Translations under genes and position numbers: made by a program
Assembly: GCA_027600665.1 (NCBI GenBank)
Contig: JADGJL010000008.1
Coordinates: forward strand, 62,001-126,000
Length of the DNA: 64,000 nt
Direction: 5' to 3'
Origin: Irineochytrium annulatum
Taxonomy: Eukaryota > Chytridiomycota > Chytridiomycetes > Chytridiales > Chytridiaceae
The notes under the pieces: model-generated
Told to the model about the DNA's origin: nothing
The model's database searches: none
The model's input: the letters and a program-made list of their open reading frames with translations, nothing else
Shown here: positions 38,734 to 47,731 of the stretch, one piece after another
Layout of the letters: each line of letters opens with the position of its first letter
Numbering within the stretch: the first letter of the stretch is position 1

Positions 38734-39447
38734 TCACTCGACATCAATGGGATGTTTGATTTGATCCTCATAATAATCGATATAGATCCTGCCGTCGCTT
38801 CCTTTTACAGCATAAAATACATCGTTTATGTTCTTGCTTTTCGATTCAAGCTGTTGCATTAATTGCTTATCTGATATGCCATTTAGTTCTAGATTCTTGC
38901 TTAACATCGTTCCGTCCATAATTAACTCCACAGGCATGCGTTCAGGTTTGGACTCTACCTTCCTATGAACATCCTCAACCGTAGCCGTTCTATATTTGTT
39001 TTTTTTCATGACTGAAACTTGTCCATTCACTTCGAGTAAGGCGTACTCTACTTCCTCCATATTGAAAATGTCTTTCTGTCTTAGCATTTGGTTTAAGGAA
39101 TCCAATGTCAGTTTATTCTTGGCGAGATTATTTTCAAGGATTTTGCCACCTTCAATCAATACGGTAGGTGAACCTTCTGCCAGTAGACGGATTTTTCTGC
39201 TTTTCAGATTTAATTTAGATAACAGATAAGAGGTTCCGGTAAAAACAATTAGAGAAATAATCAGATGTGTGACTTCTATTTTCTCGTTAAAAGCTAGATT
39301 GGCAGCTATGGCTCCCATGATGACTGCGGTGACAAATTCATGGAAGTTCATATCAGACAACGTTTGTTTTCCCAATATGCGAGCAATTCCCAATAAAAGC
39401 ATAAAAGCAAAGATACTACGGATGAAGATAATGACATGTTCGTACAA
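38734..39447 (-). CDS. DUF421 (YetF/YrbG-like) membrane protein
   Basis: A 237-residue protein. The first about 85 residues hold three membrane helices (HVIIFIRSIFAFMLLLGIAR, FVTAVIMGAIAANLAF, THLIISLIVFTGTSYLL). The rest is soluble and has two related domains with the family blocks GSPTVLIEGGKILENNL and MPVELIMDGTMLSKNLE. A TTG start at 39447 is preferred, with AAAGGG eight bases upstream; the frame extends to 39504 without a better site. DUF421 proteins occur in spore formers and have no settled function. It shares a 297-bp region with small membrane genes on the other strand. Confidence 0.85.
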   Translation of the reverse strand: MYEHVIIFIRSIFAFMLLLGIARILGKQTLSDMNFHEFVTAVIMGAIAANLAFNEKIEVTHLIISLIVFTGTSYLLSKLNLKSRKIRLLAEGSPTVLIEGGKILENNLAKNKLTLDSLNQMLRQKDIFNMEEVEYALLEVNGQVSVMKKNKYRTATVEDVHRKVESKPERMPVELIMDGTMLSKNLELNGISDKQLMQQLESKSKNINDVFYAVKGSDGRIYIDYYEDQIKHPIDVE

Positions 39448-39744
39448 TACAAGCACCCTTTCGCGTGTTAGACAATTATGGAACTCTTTTAAGTATTCAC
39501 CCAATTGTCCTTAAATATGTTGCCTTATGCATTACAAAATGAAACAAAACAACATGATCCGTTAATATGAGAAAAATGATATGAACATGAAATCAGTTTG
39601 GAACAAAACGCGGAGCATTTTATAGAGGGGATGGCGATTTTATTTCCGTTTGGGTTCGTTCTCGCTCCCGTATAGTCATGCATTATTTCCCATGAAGATG
39701 GGTACTCTAACTTAACCATCTATGTGTTGAAGGAGAGAAATCCG

Positions 39745-39930
39745 ATGAATGCGGTTAACGACTGGTTGAGGCAGATTGCCCACAATTATATATTGATTGT
39801 GATTGCCGCGATACTCTTTTTTACGGTCAAAGCAATCATTGGATACTATACGTACAAGCATTATGATAAAAAATTAAATGCACTGTCAGATCAAATGGAT
39901 CGTCTTATGGAGAAGAAAACGACGGACTGA
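39745..39930 (+). CDS. Small single-helix membrane protein
   Basis: A 61-residue protein beginning MNAVNDWLRQIAHNY, with one hydrophobic segment (about 15-37) and a charged coiled tail (DKKLNALSDQMDRLMEKK). The ATG at 39745 has AAGGAGAG eight bases upstream. It precedes a CBO0543-type membrane gene by 52 bp. Not recognised as a named family. Confidence 0.65.
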   Translation: MNAVNDWLRQIAHNYILIVIAAILFFTVKAIIGYYTYKHYDKKLNALSDQMDRLMEKKTTD

Positions 39931-39982
39931 TTTAAGGCATGAAAATCCATAATTGAAGTAACTAGCTTTGGAGGAAAAATAA

Positions 39983-40441
39983 ATGTTAGGAAATTTGCTT
40001 TTGGGTATGATTCTTCCCATTCTGTTGGGCGTGTGGGTTTTGCGACGACACGTTAAAATCCTCGTTATTTATTATCCACTGGGTGTGGCTATTGCTGCTT
40101 GTATCAACAACGTGGGGTTTAATTATTTCTGGAACATACTGCCGAACACTCGCAACCAGTCTTTTGCCGCTCTCCCTATGGACCTCGGTATCTATCCAAT
40201 TGCCGGATGCCTGATGATGTATGCCATTTTAGTAAAAGGGGCGAAGCCATGGGCAGCCATATTTGCGGCCTCCTTATCACTGACATTCATAGAATGGATT
40301 GCTAAAATGCTGGGACATGTGATCTATTTTAACGGTTGGAACATCTTTTGGACTTTCTTGTCCTATCTCCTGCCATTTGTGCTGGCTTACGGGTACGGCG
40401 TGTTATTGAAACATCTACCCAGCGATCAAAACCCGGTCTGA
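39983..40441 (+). CDS. CBO0543-family membrane protein
   Basis: A 152-residue integral membrane protein with about five hydrophobic segments. Length and the blocks GFNYFWNILPN, DLGIYPIAGCLMMY and FIEWIAKMLGHVIYFNGW resemble the CBO0543 family of spore formers, whose function is unknown. TGGAGG lies upstream of the ATG. It follows the small membrane protein on the same strand and precedes a ferritin-like gene, possibly one stress- or spore-related unit. Confidence 0.75.
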   Translation: MLGNLLLGMILPILLGVWVLRRHVKILVIYYPLGVAIAACINNVGFNYFWNILPNTRNQSFAALPMDLGIYPIAGCLMMYAILVKGAKPWAAIFAASLSLTFIEWIAKMLGHVIYFNGWNIFWTFLSYLLPFVLAYGYGVLLKHLPSDQNPV

Positions 40442-40534
40442 AAAGTTAAACGCGTACATACAAAACAGCTAAGGGTTAACGCGGATGGGCATACGTGCAT
40501 ATGTTAACTCATATTCGTCTTGGAGGGATTCGTA

Positions 40535-41005
40535 ATGTATGTGGCATATCCTTATGGTTACAGGTACACTTTTACTCCGGTATGGGCAACATCAACAGCC
40601 GAAGCACTTGAATTAATCAAATCCGCTGTGCAGGGAGAACGAAACGATGAGATGTTCTATGATTCACTGATTCAGTTATCACCTGATGCCAATCAGGCTG
40701 CCATCATCACGAGCATCCGTAATGATGAACGTGGACATAATCAAATGTATCGGCAAATGTACAAGGATCTGACAGGTCAGGAGATTTCGGGCGTAAGTAA
40801 TGAGCCGGTTGAGAAGGTCACTTCTTATCTAGGCGGGCTGCAACAGGCGTTTCAAGGTGAATTGGCGGCCGTGGAAAAGTATCGGAGAATATGGTTTGGT
40901 CTCCCTTATGGCATATATAAAGACACGGTCTGGGGAATCATTCTGGACGAACAGAAACATGCGGATAAATATAACAATCTGATTACTTACAATCTGCCGA
41001 GATAG
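40535..41005 (+). CDS. Ferritin-like (rubrerythrin-fold) protein
   Basis: A 156-residue four-helix protein. Di-iron-type carboxylate and His motifs are visible: QGERNDEMFYD, RNDERGHNQMY, FQGELAAVEKY and DEQKHADKYNNL. This fits the ferritin-like group found in Bacillaceae and Paenibacillaceae that may store metal or scavenge peroxide. The Tyr-rich start MYVAYPYGYRYTF resembles spore-associated proteins. The ATG at 40535 has TTGGAGGG upstream. It ends at a bidirectional terminator shared with the CDF exporter gene. Confidence 0.8.
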   Translation: MYVAYPYGYRYTFTPVWATSTAEALELIKSAVQGERNDEMFYDSLIQLSPDANQAAIITSIRNDERGHNQMYRQMYKDLTGQEISGVSNEPVEKVTSYLGGLQQAFQGELAAVEKYRRIWFGLPYGIYKDTVWGIILDEQKHADKYNNLITYNLPR

Positions 41006-41060
41006 TCAGGTATGGGATAAACAAACGCGTGGATTCCTTCCCAGAAACACAATTGAAATC

Positions 41061-41109
41061 AGCAAAAAAACCAGTGATTGATTAAAGCTCACTGGTTTTT
41101 TGTTTTGCT
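41061..41109. terminator. Bidirectional terminator between ferritin-like and CDF genes
   Basis: AAACCAGTGA and TCACTGGTTT pair perfectly, with further AGCAAAA and TTTTGCT pairing outside and A/T runs on both sides. Confidence 0.85.
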
Positions 41110-41134
41110 GAATTTCTCATTTAAAATCTAAATC

Positions 41135-42022
41135 TTATATGCATTCTTTCAACATATCAGGTTCCACATGAACGTGAACGGTGTATACGTCATGCTCCTC
41201 CATTAACTCGTTCTCCACGTCTGTACAGATATCGTGTGCTTGTTGAAGATCCAGCTCAGCATGTACGGTGATGACAACATCCACGACAGCATTATTGCCA
41301 TAATTGCGTGCTCTTACATCTTTGACCTTCTCTACACCGTCTATTCCGGCAATCGTCTTTTTGTATTCCTGAATCAGTTCAACATCAAAACCATCGGTCA
41401 GATGATGTGTGGCTTCTTTGAAAATGTCCCAAGCGGTCTTGCAGATCAGGAAACCTACGATAACAGCCGTTACGGGGTCCAACCATGGAAGTCCGAACTG
41501 GGAACCCACGATTCCAATGACCGCACCGATACTCACCCAAGCATCGGAGATATTATCTCGCGCTGCAGCCATGACCGCCTGACTTTTGATACGTGTAGCA
41601 AGTCTCTTGTTATATCGATAGACCAGATACATAATAACCGCGCAGAAAATACCTGTGTACGCGGCGATGATATCCGGAGATTCATGTGTACCCTGGAACA
41701 CAGAACTGATGGCTTCAAACAGAACTTGTAAACCTACTGCCATCATAATGAAAGAAGCAACTAGTGACGCAACGGTCTCTGCTCTCCAGTGACCATATGT
41801 ATGGTCTTTGTCGGCTGGGCGTTGGGCAAGCTTCAAACCGATCAATACAGCTATGGAGGCCACAATATCGGTAGCATTATTTAATCCATCCGCCTTAAGC
41901 GCTTCTGATCCGGCCATATTGCCAACGATCAGTTTTAATAAGGTCAAACATATGTAGGCGATAATGCTAATGATGGCTCCGCGCTCCCCCAGCTTTAGAT
42001 TATCGTATTTTAGTTGATCCAC
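41135..42022 (-). CDS. CDF-family cation exporter, manganese type
   Basis: A 295-residue cation diffusion facilitator. Six hydrophobic segments are followed by a cytoplasmic dimer domain (residues about 210-295). The transport-site motifs are NNATD in helix 2 and DNISD in helix 5. This N-D-D-D set characterises manganese exporters such as MntE and MneP rather than zinc types, which usually have H-D or D-D/H-D. DHTYGHWRAE is the linker motif. A GTG start at 42022 with AGGAGG eight bases upstream is chosen over an upstream TTG. The role is probably Mn(II) efflux. Confidence 0.85.
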   Translation of the reverse strand: MDQLKYDNLKLGERGAIISIIAYICLTLLKLIVGNMAGSEALKADGLNNATDIVASIAVLIGLKLAQRPADKDHTYGHWRAETVASLVASFIMMAVGLQVLFEAISSVFQGTHESPDIIAAYTGIFCAVIMYLVYRYNKRLATRIKSQAVMAAARDNISDAWVSIGAVIGIVGSQFGLPWLDPVTAVIVGFLICKTAWDIFKEATHHLTDGFDVELIQEYKKTIAGIDGVEKVKDVRARNYGNNAVVDVVITVHAELDLQQAHDICTDVENELMEEHDVYTVHVHVEPDMLKECI

Positions 42023-42254
42023 AATGACATCCTCCTGCAATCTTCATTTCTAGCACGACTATGATGGTATCATTGCTGAATTGTGTGGGTCTAGAGAAAC
42101 GTTTTGAGTGTTACGAAACATAATCTGTAAGCGGCAATTCTTTTAAGAGAATCCAAAAAAGTTGGATTTGGCAAACTTAAGTGTTTGATGGGTACGAGGA
42201 AGGTGGCCTATTGGCTTCCTTTCCTGTGACCACACCTTCTTGCTCCTAAACAAA

Positions 42255-42291
42255 AAGAGCCAAATGGATCGTATTGATCCACTCGGCTCTT
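42255..42291 (-). terminator. Terminator of the giant secreted protein gene
   Basis: AAGAGCC pairs with GGCTCTT and the inner TGGATC with GATCCA. On the minus strand five T follow. The rest of 42041-42354 holds no gene. A smaller hairpin, AATCCAA-AAAAG-TTGGATT, lies near 42150. Confidence 0.8.
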
Positions 42292-42355
42292 AGCGTTATT
42301 TTACAATAATTTGTATAACATCACTTACCGTTGTTTCATTTCCATTCATTCATAT

Positions 42356-45300
42356 TCACTGGTCTTGTTCAGAATGTATCGGTTCATCTGGCGCCTCATT
42401 TGCAAGCAACTGCGAATCATCGGAATGCCGTTCGAACATAACTGCGTCAGCCCTTGTATAGATCATATCCGCAGGAAGCGTTGGCGGGTCTACCGTTGTA
42501 GGCGTAACCCTTGTTAAACGAACATACTCGCTGCCGTCTCCCGTGAAGTCAAACGTGCCCAGATTAACCCAACCCGATGAGCCGGCCGTTGCATCCATAT
42601 AGGTGACCTCGGTACCCGTCTTATGCTTCACTTCCACTTTGACATTATTATCATTTCCCGTTGTATGGACGAGCTTGTAGATGGAAACGGTATATTTCCC
42701 TTCTGGAAACTGGCCTTTCCACGTTGCGGATGATCCTTGAACGGTTGAGTAGCGGGATTTAACCCCAATTTTGTATCCGGCTAAATTACTTTGGCTCCAA
42801 GACCCTTCTGTTGTGTATAACCCTGTTGTATCTGTACTGTCGACGATAATCGTTAGGTCCTTAATCGTGATGTTCAAATGCGGTGTGGTTAAGGTCACTC
42901 CGTCAATCGTTACCGTGGCCCATACCTCAATGTGATCCGTGTCCCCATCGAGATTGAGAAGAGTCAACAACCCACTGCTGTTCACTTCAGCCAGATCCGT
43001 ACGATCAACGAAATACTGAACATCAGCCTGTGTCAGATCACCGATCAAACCGTTATCCAAATAACCGGTTACGCTTAGTTGTGCGGTTTGAGTCATCTGC
43101 AGCTCGTTCCGATCAGACTGAACTATGGCAGACTCCAATTGCGGTATCCTGTTCGGGTCCACCCACATCATTGCATCGGCTACGACTCTGGATTTGTTGG
43201 CCTTGTTCGTTAGTTCCACGTACCCGCTATCACCTGCAGCAAACGGATAATCCCCCAGGTGCACCCAAGTACCGTTCGCCATTGTCTCATCAACAGTAAC
43301 CGTCTCGGAGCCTCCGCTATAATAAACGGTAAACGAAGCATTGGTTGCCCAATTTTCACTCGTTGCAGTGATTTGCGGAATCTTGTAATACACACTGTAC
43401 GTGACACTTTCCGGTAGATCAGGCCGCCATCTCATTTTGCTTGTCGATGTACCAGTCGTAGATTTGGCATACACATAGTTATCATAGTAATAGTCGTTAG
43501 CCGTTGTATCCCTTATCCAGACGCCTTCCGTCTCCGCCTCCGTATTATCCACAATGATTGATGAATGATCCTGCCCATCATCGGGCTGGACTGGCGTTTC
43601 CGTTACCTGATCCGGTAGATAGAGTGTGCGCTTACGGGTCTGTTTCCCCTCCGATTCCACATAGTACGTGAAGGTTTGGGATAAATCATTCACCCGTATC
43701 GACCATTCCATCGGATAGATCGTATCTGGGATGGTCGTATAAGTAGCGCCACCATCCAACGAATAATGGATTGTCGCTGGTTTCGTTGTTTTGGCCTGAA
43801 CATATGCATCATAGACCGTTTCGTCGGGCTTGACCATCAGCATGCCTTTAACCGCATCAATTGGACTGTGAGTATCAAAGAAATAGCTTGCATCCGATTG
43901 TTCAGCTGTTCTGACCTGATGGAGTGGTACATTAATGTCAAGTCCTTCTACAATGATAGCCGTGATGCCCTTGCCTGAAACGGTGGCTTGAATGATTCCG
44001 CCACTCATAACGGTTTGCTCAGGTGTACCATTGTCGCGGATGATCGTTACAGTATAATCTTGTGCCGGGTTGAACCCAATGATCTGTTCATTCAATTCAA
44101 TCGGAGTCTGAATTTCTTCCGACGATGCGTTGCTTAGCCCAATGTAGAATTTATCTCCACTCTCACCTGTGATCCAGTTCAATTGAGGATGATTGGTCTT
44201 AATGATCTCCTTCGGCATCCATAGCCAAACGTCGGAATTGCCATAAAATTGACCTGGTTTATTCCCATAGAGGTGATATTTGAACCATAAAAAATTCGTT
44301 TCAAATACGGAAGGAAATGTAATGCTTCCGTTCGATTTCAAGGATTGTTCGCTGATCAAATAATCCATCGTTTGCCCGAGCTGCCCCGGAATATGGTGAT
44401 AATAGATGGATGTAGCACCACTTGGACCTTCCAGAGGGAAGTCCGGTTCAAGTTGGCTAACGGCAAATCCTTTATAATAATAACCTGGATAACTGGAATA
44501 CCGACCAATAACCGCATTATGAGCAATGTCCTGTAACAGTTTATCCCCTGTATAGAGCGACAATCGCAGCATGAACGGTGCTTCCTGAGCATTCATCCGA
44601 TAATAGCCGGTTGTACTTCCTGCTTCAAACGTCAATCCGCTTGGTGAAACAAGCCAACGCTCGGCTTGAACGCCTCCGGCAATATCTTCGGGAAGCTTGA
44701 GCCGAGGATATTGAAATTTACCACTTTCCGGCCAATGGAATGACTCCGCGTAATTATATGTCTCTGGTTGAGGAATCGTAACGTTTCCTTCAGGAACTGG
44801 ACGAGCAACAAACATGGTTGCATACCGTTTAGCTTCCTTGTAAGCGGCATCCAAGTATTTGGGGTCCTGCGTTTCTTCGTACAGCTCCAAAATTTCCATC
44901 CACAGCTTACTATAATAATAAATGAACTCATTTTTACTCACATCGACAGATGCAGGCGTATCGATATGTTGTGTAATATAGTTGTCGGCTGCATCCTTCG
45001 CAGCCTGCAAGTACTGTGCCTCTCCCGTCATACGATACATCATTAGAGGCTGAATGACAGGCCCGCGGTCTTTCTGGTCAGGATCACGCATAAGGTACTC
45101 TTCCTCTGCCAGCGCCCCAATTCCTGCCGAAGTGCCCATCATCTGATTGACAGCGGCTACGCTTGAAACATCAAACGGCAGGGTAGCCATTTTCCATAAG
45201 GAAGGTACACCGTATACTTTCTTCTGCGTCGGCGACCAACCGATACCATTTCGCGATACGCCATACTGAACGGACGGCAATGCTCTCGTATCATAAAGCT

Positions 45301-47431
45301 GGTCATCCCCGGTCAAATAGTAAGCCCCCAGAAGAACCGCATTCGAACTTGTTCTAACACTATCCTCATTTTCAATATCAATAAAACCCTTGGCACGGCT
45401 CCACCACCCGCTGGGTGACGGGACATAATTAACAGAGTCGTCTCCTTGCGGCTCAATCTTGAGCAAATCGATCATATTAAACATCGCGTCAGTAAGCGAC
45501 TTATTTGATACATTTTTACGATATGCCGAATAATCGTACTCATTGCGAAGAATATCCGTGTAGGAATCATACAGATTACTTTTTTGCGCGATTAACCCCA
45601 TATGAAATTGATAGGTGCTTTCAGCGGTCATCTGAGAATAGGTCCCTAATTGAGGAGCATATAGGATGGGCTGCACGCTGCCTTCGTTGTTAACAAGGCT
45701 CATGCCCAAACGTTGTTTGGTCACACCTCCCGTCGGTTCAAATTCAACCGGAAGCTCCCCCGAGGGTACAAATATCCCATACGTCAATGGATTCCCCGAA
45801 CCATCATTCTTCTCAACCAGGCTCATCGGAGCGCTCAGCTCTCTCAAGCTTGTAGATTCCACTGTACCTACCATTTTGGCATGTGACCGGAATCCATTTA
45901 ACACTTCGTTGATGCCCGAGACTGTCTCTGTTGTGAAAGACTGATATCCAATCACATAATTGCCGTCACGGCGAGGTGTGAAGGCAAAGGAAACATCGGG
46001 TTTATCTCCTGCCATGGACCAGTTCACCTGTAAATCGTAATCACTGCCGTGTGAGGAATCGGTTAATACCGCCGTTTGGCTGTCTGGAAAAGAGATCCCG
46101 TCAAATGTAATCCAGCGCTTATTCATCGTATCGTAGTAATTGGTTCGGCTGCCCGCATTCCCGTCCAATAAAACCCATTGTTCCTCCAATCTTTCCGATT
46201 CATTATTAATTGGCGTCCAATTCCCAGTGTCCGTGTTCTTATAGAACATGTCCCGAACGATGGATTTGCCCCCATCCCATGTCGCCTCATAGAAGGTCGC
46301 TTTATAGTTATCATTTTCGATGCTGCCTTTTTCCGTGTAACTGAGATTCGCTAAAGTGCGGCTCCGCAGCGGGGGCAACGGCGGGGCTTTCTGCTGGATA
46401 TTTCCTTCGAATTTGACTGCATCAGCCCGCGTAATAATGGTACCCGTCGTAGGTTGCGTTCGAGTCAACCTGACAAATTCGGTATCATCCCCACTAAACT
46501 CATACTCCCCCAAATCAACCCATCCGACCGATGGACCCGACGAAGGTCTAAGATCCATAAACTTCACATCCGTAATCCCGTTATGAACAATCTCAATTTT
46601 CACATTACTATCTGCTTTATCCCCCCAATCCAGCTTATAGAACGATATTCTCGCCGTGCCTGCTTCCAAGCGCGGATTCCATGTGATCGTTCTACCTACA
46701 GCATCCGTATATTTGGAACTGGAATTATTGTATCCCTTCACTCCCGCGCTTGTGGTCCAATACGGAGCGGAGAATCCGTTATTGGTATTGCCTGCATCAA
46801 CAGTGACGACATCATCAATCGTGAGGCTTCCATCATCAATGATGATCGTCTTATGTGGCTCTTTTTGCTCAATATTTCCTTCGAACTTGACCGCATCAGC
46901 TCGTGTAAGGATCGTGTTCGTGGTGCCGGTAGACCGGGTCAATTGAACGAATTCTTCCCCAACCCCGGAAAAATAGTACTCTCCCAAATCAACCCAACCC
47001 GCCGGCGCGCCAGATGAGGGTCTTAGATCCATAAAGACTACATCTGTTGTCCCATTATGAACAATTTCAATTTTCACATTGCTATCTGCTTTATCTGCCC
47101 AATCCAGCTTATAGAACGAAATTTTCGCTGTTCCTGCTTCCAAGCGTGGATTCCATGTGATCGTTCTGCCTGCTGTACTCGTATATTTGGTGCTGGAAAG
47201 ATCATACCCCTTCACCCCTGTGCTTGTGGTCCAATTTGGAGCCGAAAATCCATTGTTCTCGTTACCCGCATCAGGTGTTAGAACATCATTGATCTTAATA
47301 CTCCCGTCATCGATGATAATGGTCTGATAAGGTAAGGTCTCCGCATAAGCGGTCCTTATTCCAATCAGGCTGAAAGGAACTACGATCGTCAACATGAAAA
47401 CGATGAAGAAAAACAGCTTCCTTTTGACCAT
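42356..47431 (-). CDS. Giant secreted modular protein, probable carbohydrate-active enzyme of unknown family
   Basis: A 1691-residue exported protein. Signal peptide (about 1-30, ending RTAYA); two near-identical beta-sandwich repeats (about 33-183 and 191-343, each from IIIDDGS to RADAVKFEGNI); a long central domain (about 360-1090) with helical-toroid features (WMEILELYEETQDPKYLDAA, KLLQDIAHNAVIGRYSSYPG); then a golvesin/xanthan-lyase-type CBD (about 1290-1422), a Big-like domain (about 1430-1520) and a third copy of the first repeat (about 1522-1668). The central domain is not one I can name; Trp- and Tyr-rich stretches (PSGWWSRAKG, YNYAESFHWPESG) suggest polysaccharide binding or cleavage. 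The ATG at 47431 has AGGAGAGG upstream. It has its own promoter with the same regulatory element as the ABC operon, and a cre site in its leader. Confidence 0.8.
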   Translation of the reverse strand: MVKRKLFFFIVFMLTIVVPFSLIGIRTAYAETLPYQTIIIDDGSIKINDVLTPDAGNENNGFSAPNWTTSTGVKGYDLSSTKYTSTAGRTITWNPRLEAGTAKISFYKLDWADKADSNVKIEIVHNGTTDVVFMDLRPSSGAPAGWVDLGEYYFSGVGEEFVQLTRSTGTTNTILTRADAVKFEGNIEQKEPHKTIIIDDGSLTIDDVVTVDAGNTNNGFSAPYWTTSAGVKGYNNSSSKYTDAVGRTITWNPRLEAGTARISFYKLDWGDKADSNVKIEIVHNGITDVKFMDLRPSSGPSVGWVDLGEYEFSGDDTEFVRLTRTQPTTGTIITRADAVKFEGNIQQKAPPLPPLRSRTLANLSYTEKGSIENDNYKATFYEATWDGGKSIVRDMFYKNTDTGNWTPINNESERLEEQWVLLDGNAGSRTNYYDTMNKRWITFDGISFPDSQTAVLTDSSHGSDYDLQVNWSMAGDKPDVSFAFTPRRDGNYVIGYQSFTTETVSGINEVLNGFRSHAKMVGTVESTSLRELSAPMSLVEKNDGSGNPLTYGIFVPSGELPVEFEPTGGVTKQRLGMSLVNNEGSVQPILYAPQLGTYSQMTAESTYQFHMGLIAQKSNLYDSYTDILRNEYDYSAYRKNVSNKSLTDAMFNMIDLLKIEPQGDDSVNYVPSPSGWWSRAKGFIDIENEDSVRTSSNAVLLGAYYLTGDDQLYDTRALPSVQYGVSRNGIGWSPTQKKVYGVPSLWKMATLPFDVSSVAAVNQMMGTSAGIGALAEEEYLMRDPDQKDRGPVIQPLMMYRMTGEAQYLQAAKDAADNYITQHIDTPASVDVSKNEFIYYYSKLWMEILELYEETQDPKYLDAAYKEAKRYATMFVARPVPEGNVTIPQPETYNYAESFHWPESGKFQYPRLKLPEDIAGGVQAERWLVSPSGLTFEAGSTTGYYRMNAQEAPFMLRLSLYTGDKLLQDIAHNAVIGRYSSYPGYYYKGFAVSQLEPDFPLEGPSGATSIYYHHIPGQLGQTMDYLISEQSLKSNGSITFPSVFETNFLWFKYHLYGNKPGQFYGNSDVWLWMPKEIIKTNHPQLNWITGESGDKFYIGLSNASSEEIQTPIELNEQIIGFNPAQDYTVTIIRDNGTPEQTVMSGGIIQATVSGKGITAIIVEGLDINVPLHQVRTAEQSDASYFFDTHSPIDAVKGMLMVKPDETVYDAYVQAKTTKPATIHYSLDGGATYTTIPDTIYPMEWSIRVNDLSQTFTYYVESEGKQTRKRTLYLPDQVTETPVQPDDGQDHSSIIVDNTEAETEGVWIRDTTANDYYYDNYVYAKSTTGTSTSKMRWRPDLPESVTYSVYYKIPQITATSENWATNASFTVYYSGGSETVTVDETMANGTWVHLGDYPFAAGDSGYVELTNKANKSRVVADAMMWVDPNRIPQLESAIVQSDRNELQMTQTAQLSVTGYLDNGLIGDLTQADVQYFVDRTDLAEVNSSGLLTLLNLDGDTDHIEVWATVTIDGVTLTTPHLNITIKDLTIIVDSTDTTGLYTTEGSWSQSNLAGYKIGVKSRYSTVQGSSATWKGQFPEGKYTVSIYKLVHTTGNDNNVKVEVKHKTGTEVTYMDATAGSSGWVNLGTFDFTGDGSEYVRLTRVTPTTVDPPTLPADMIYTRADAVMFERHSDDSQLLANEAPDEPIHSEQDQ
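46390..47330 (-). repeat. Tandem duplication within the giant secreted protein gene
   Basis: Two copies of a unit of about 470 bp lie head to tail (about 46860-47330 and 46390-46860). They encode repeat domains differing at few residues, with identical runs such as RTITWNPRLEAGTA in both. A diverged third copy lies at about 42425-42865. Confidence 0.85.
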
Positions 47432-47456
47432 ACAATTCACAGCCTCTCCTCAAAAA

Positions 47457-47471
47457 TGGTAACGCTTTCAA
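47457..47471 (-). promoter_or_regulatory. cre site in the leader of the giant secreted protein gene
   Basis: The reverse strand reads TTGAAAGCGTTACCA, a full match to the cre consensus. It lies between the predicted transcription start near 47545 and the ATG, where CcpA would act as a roadblock. Confidence 0.7.
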
Positions 47472-47551
47472 TAATAGATTGCCTTTTACTCAAATGATTG
47501 TAAAAAGGCTATTAACCTTATCCTTCTGCCTATTCCCGCTCTGTCGTTTTT

Positions 47552-47614
47552 ATCTTAGCAGTCTCAACACCGTGAAATTTCTTTCATTTTAAGAATTTCT
47601 TATACGATTTTAAG
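47552..47614 (-). promoter_or_regulatory. Promoter with shared 63-bp activator element, copy 1
   Basis: Minus strand: conserved block 47614-47591 (core AAGAAATTCTT), a second half-site AGAAATTT at 47582-47575 (18-base period), then an extended -10 TGC-TAAGAT (47560-47552). No good -35 box is seen, as expected for an activated promoter. The same layout occurs at 58241-58303. Confidence 0.75.
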
Positions 47615-47618
47615 TAAA

Positions 47619-47667
47619 AAACCTACATCTAACTGAGCGCTTATTGCAGTCAGATAGAATGCAGGTT
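47619..47667 (-). terminator. Terminator of the SGNH hydrolase gene
   Basis: On the minus strand AACCTGCAT, ATCT and ACTG pair with CAGT, AGAT and ATGTAGGTT, followed by six T. It ends the transporter-kinase-oxidoreductase-hydrolase transcript and abuts the next promoter element. Confidence 0.8.
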
Positions 47668-47673
47668 TATCAC

Positions 47674-47709
47674 ATGTTCCAAATGTTCCAAATGTCCCTA
47701 ATGTCCCTA
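47674..47709. repeat. Nine-base tandem repeats
   Basis: ATGTTCCAA occurs twice, followed directly by ATGTCCCTA twice, with a decayed fifth unit after. They lie just past the stop of the SGNH gene, in untranslated sequence. Confidence 0.85.
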
Positions 47710-47731
47710 GTCTTCCAAGTGAAATAATTCA

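Noticed and set aside
39640..39710. Possible stress-sigma promoter (GTTTGG ... CCGTAT)
   Set aside because: The -10 part departs from the sigma-B consensus, and the spacing alone is not enough.
46454..47017. 187-codon plus-strand open frame
   Set aside because: It is antisense to the duplicated repeat region, and its internal similarity only reflects that duplication.
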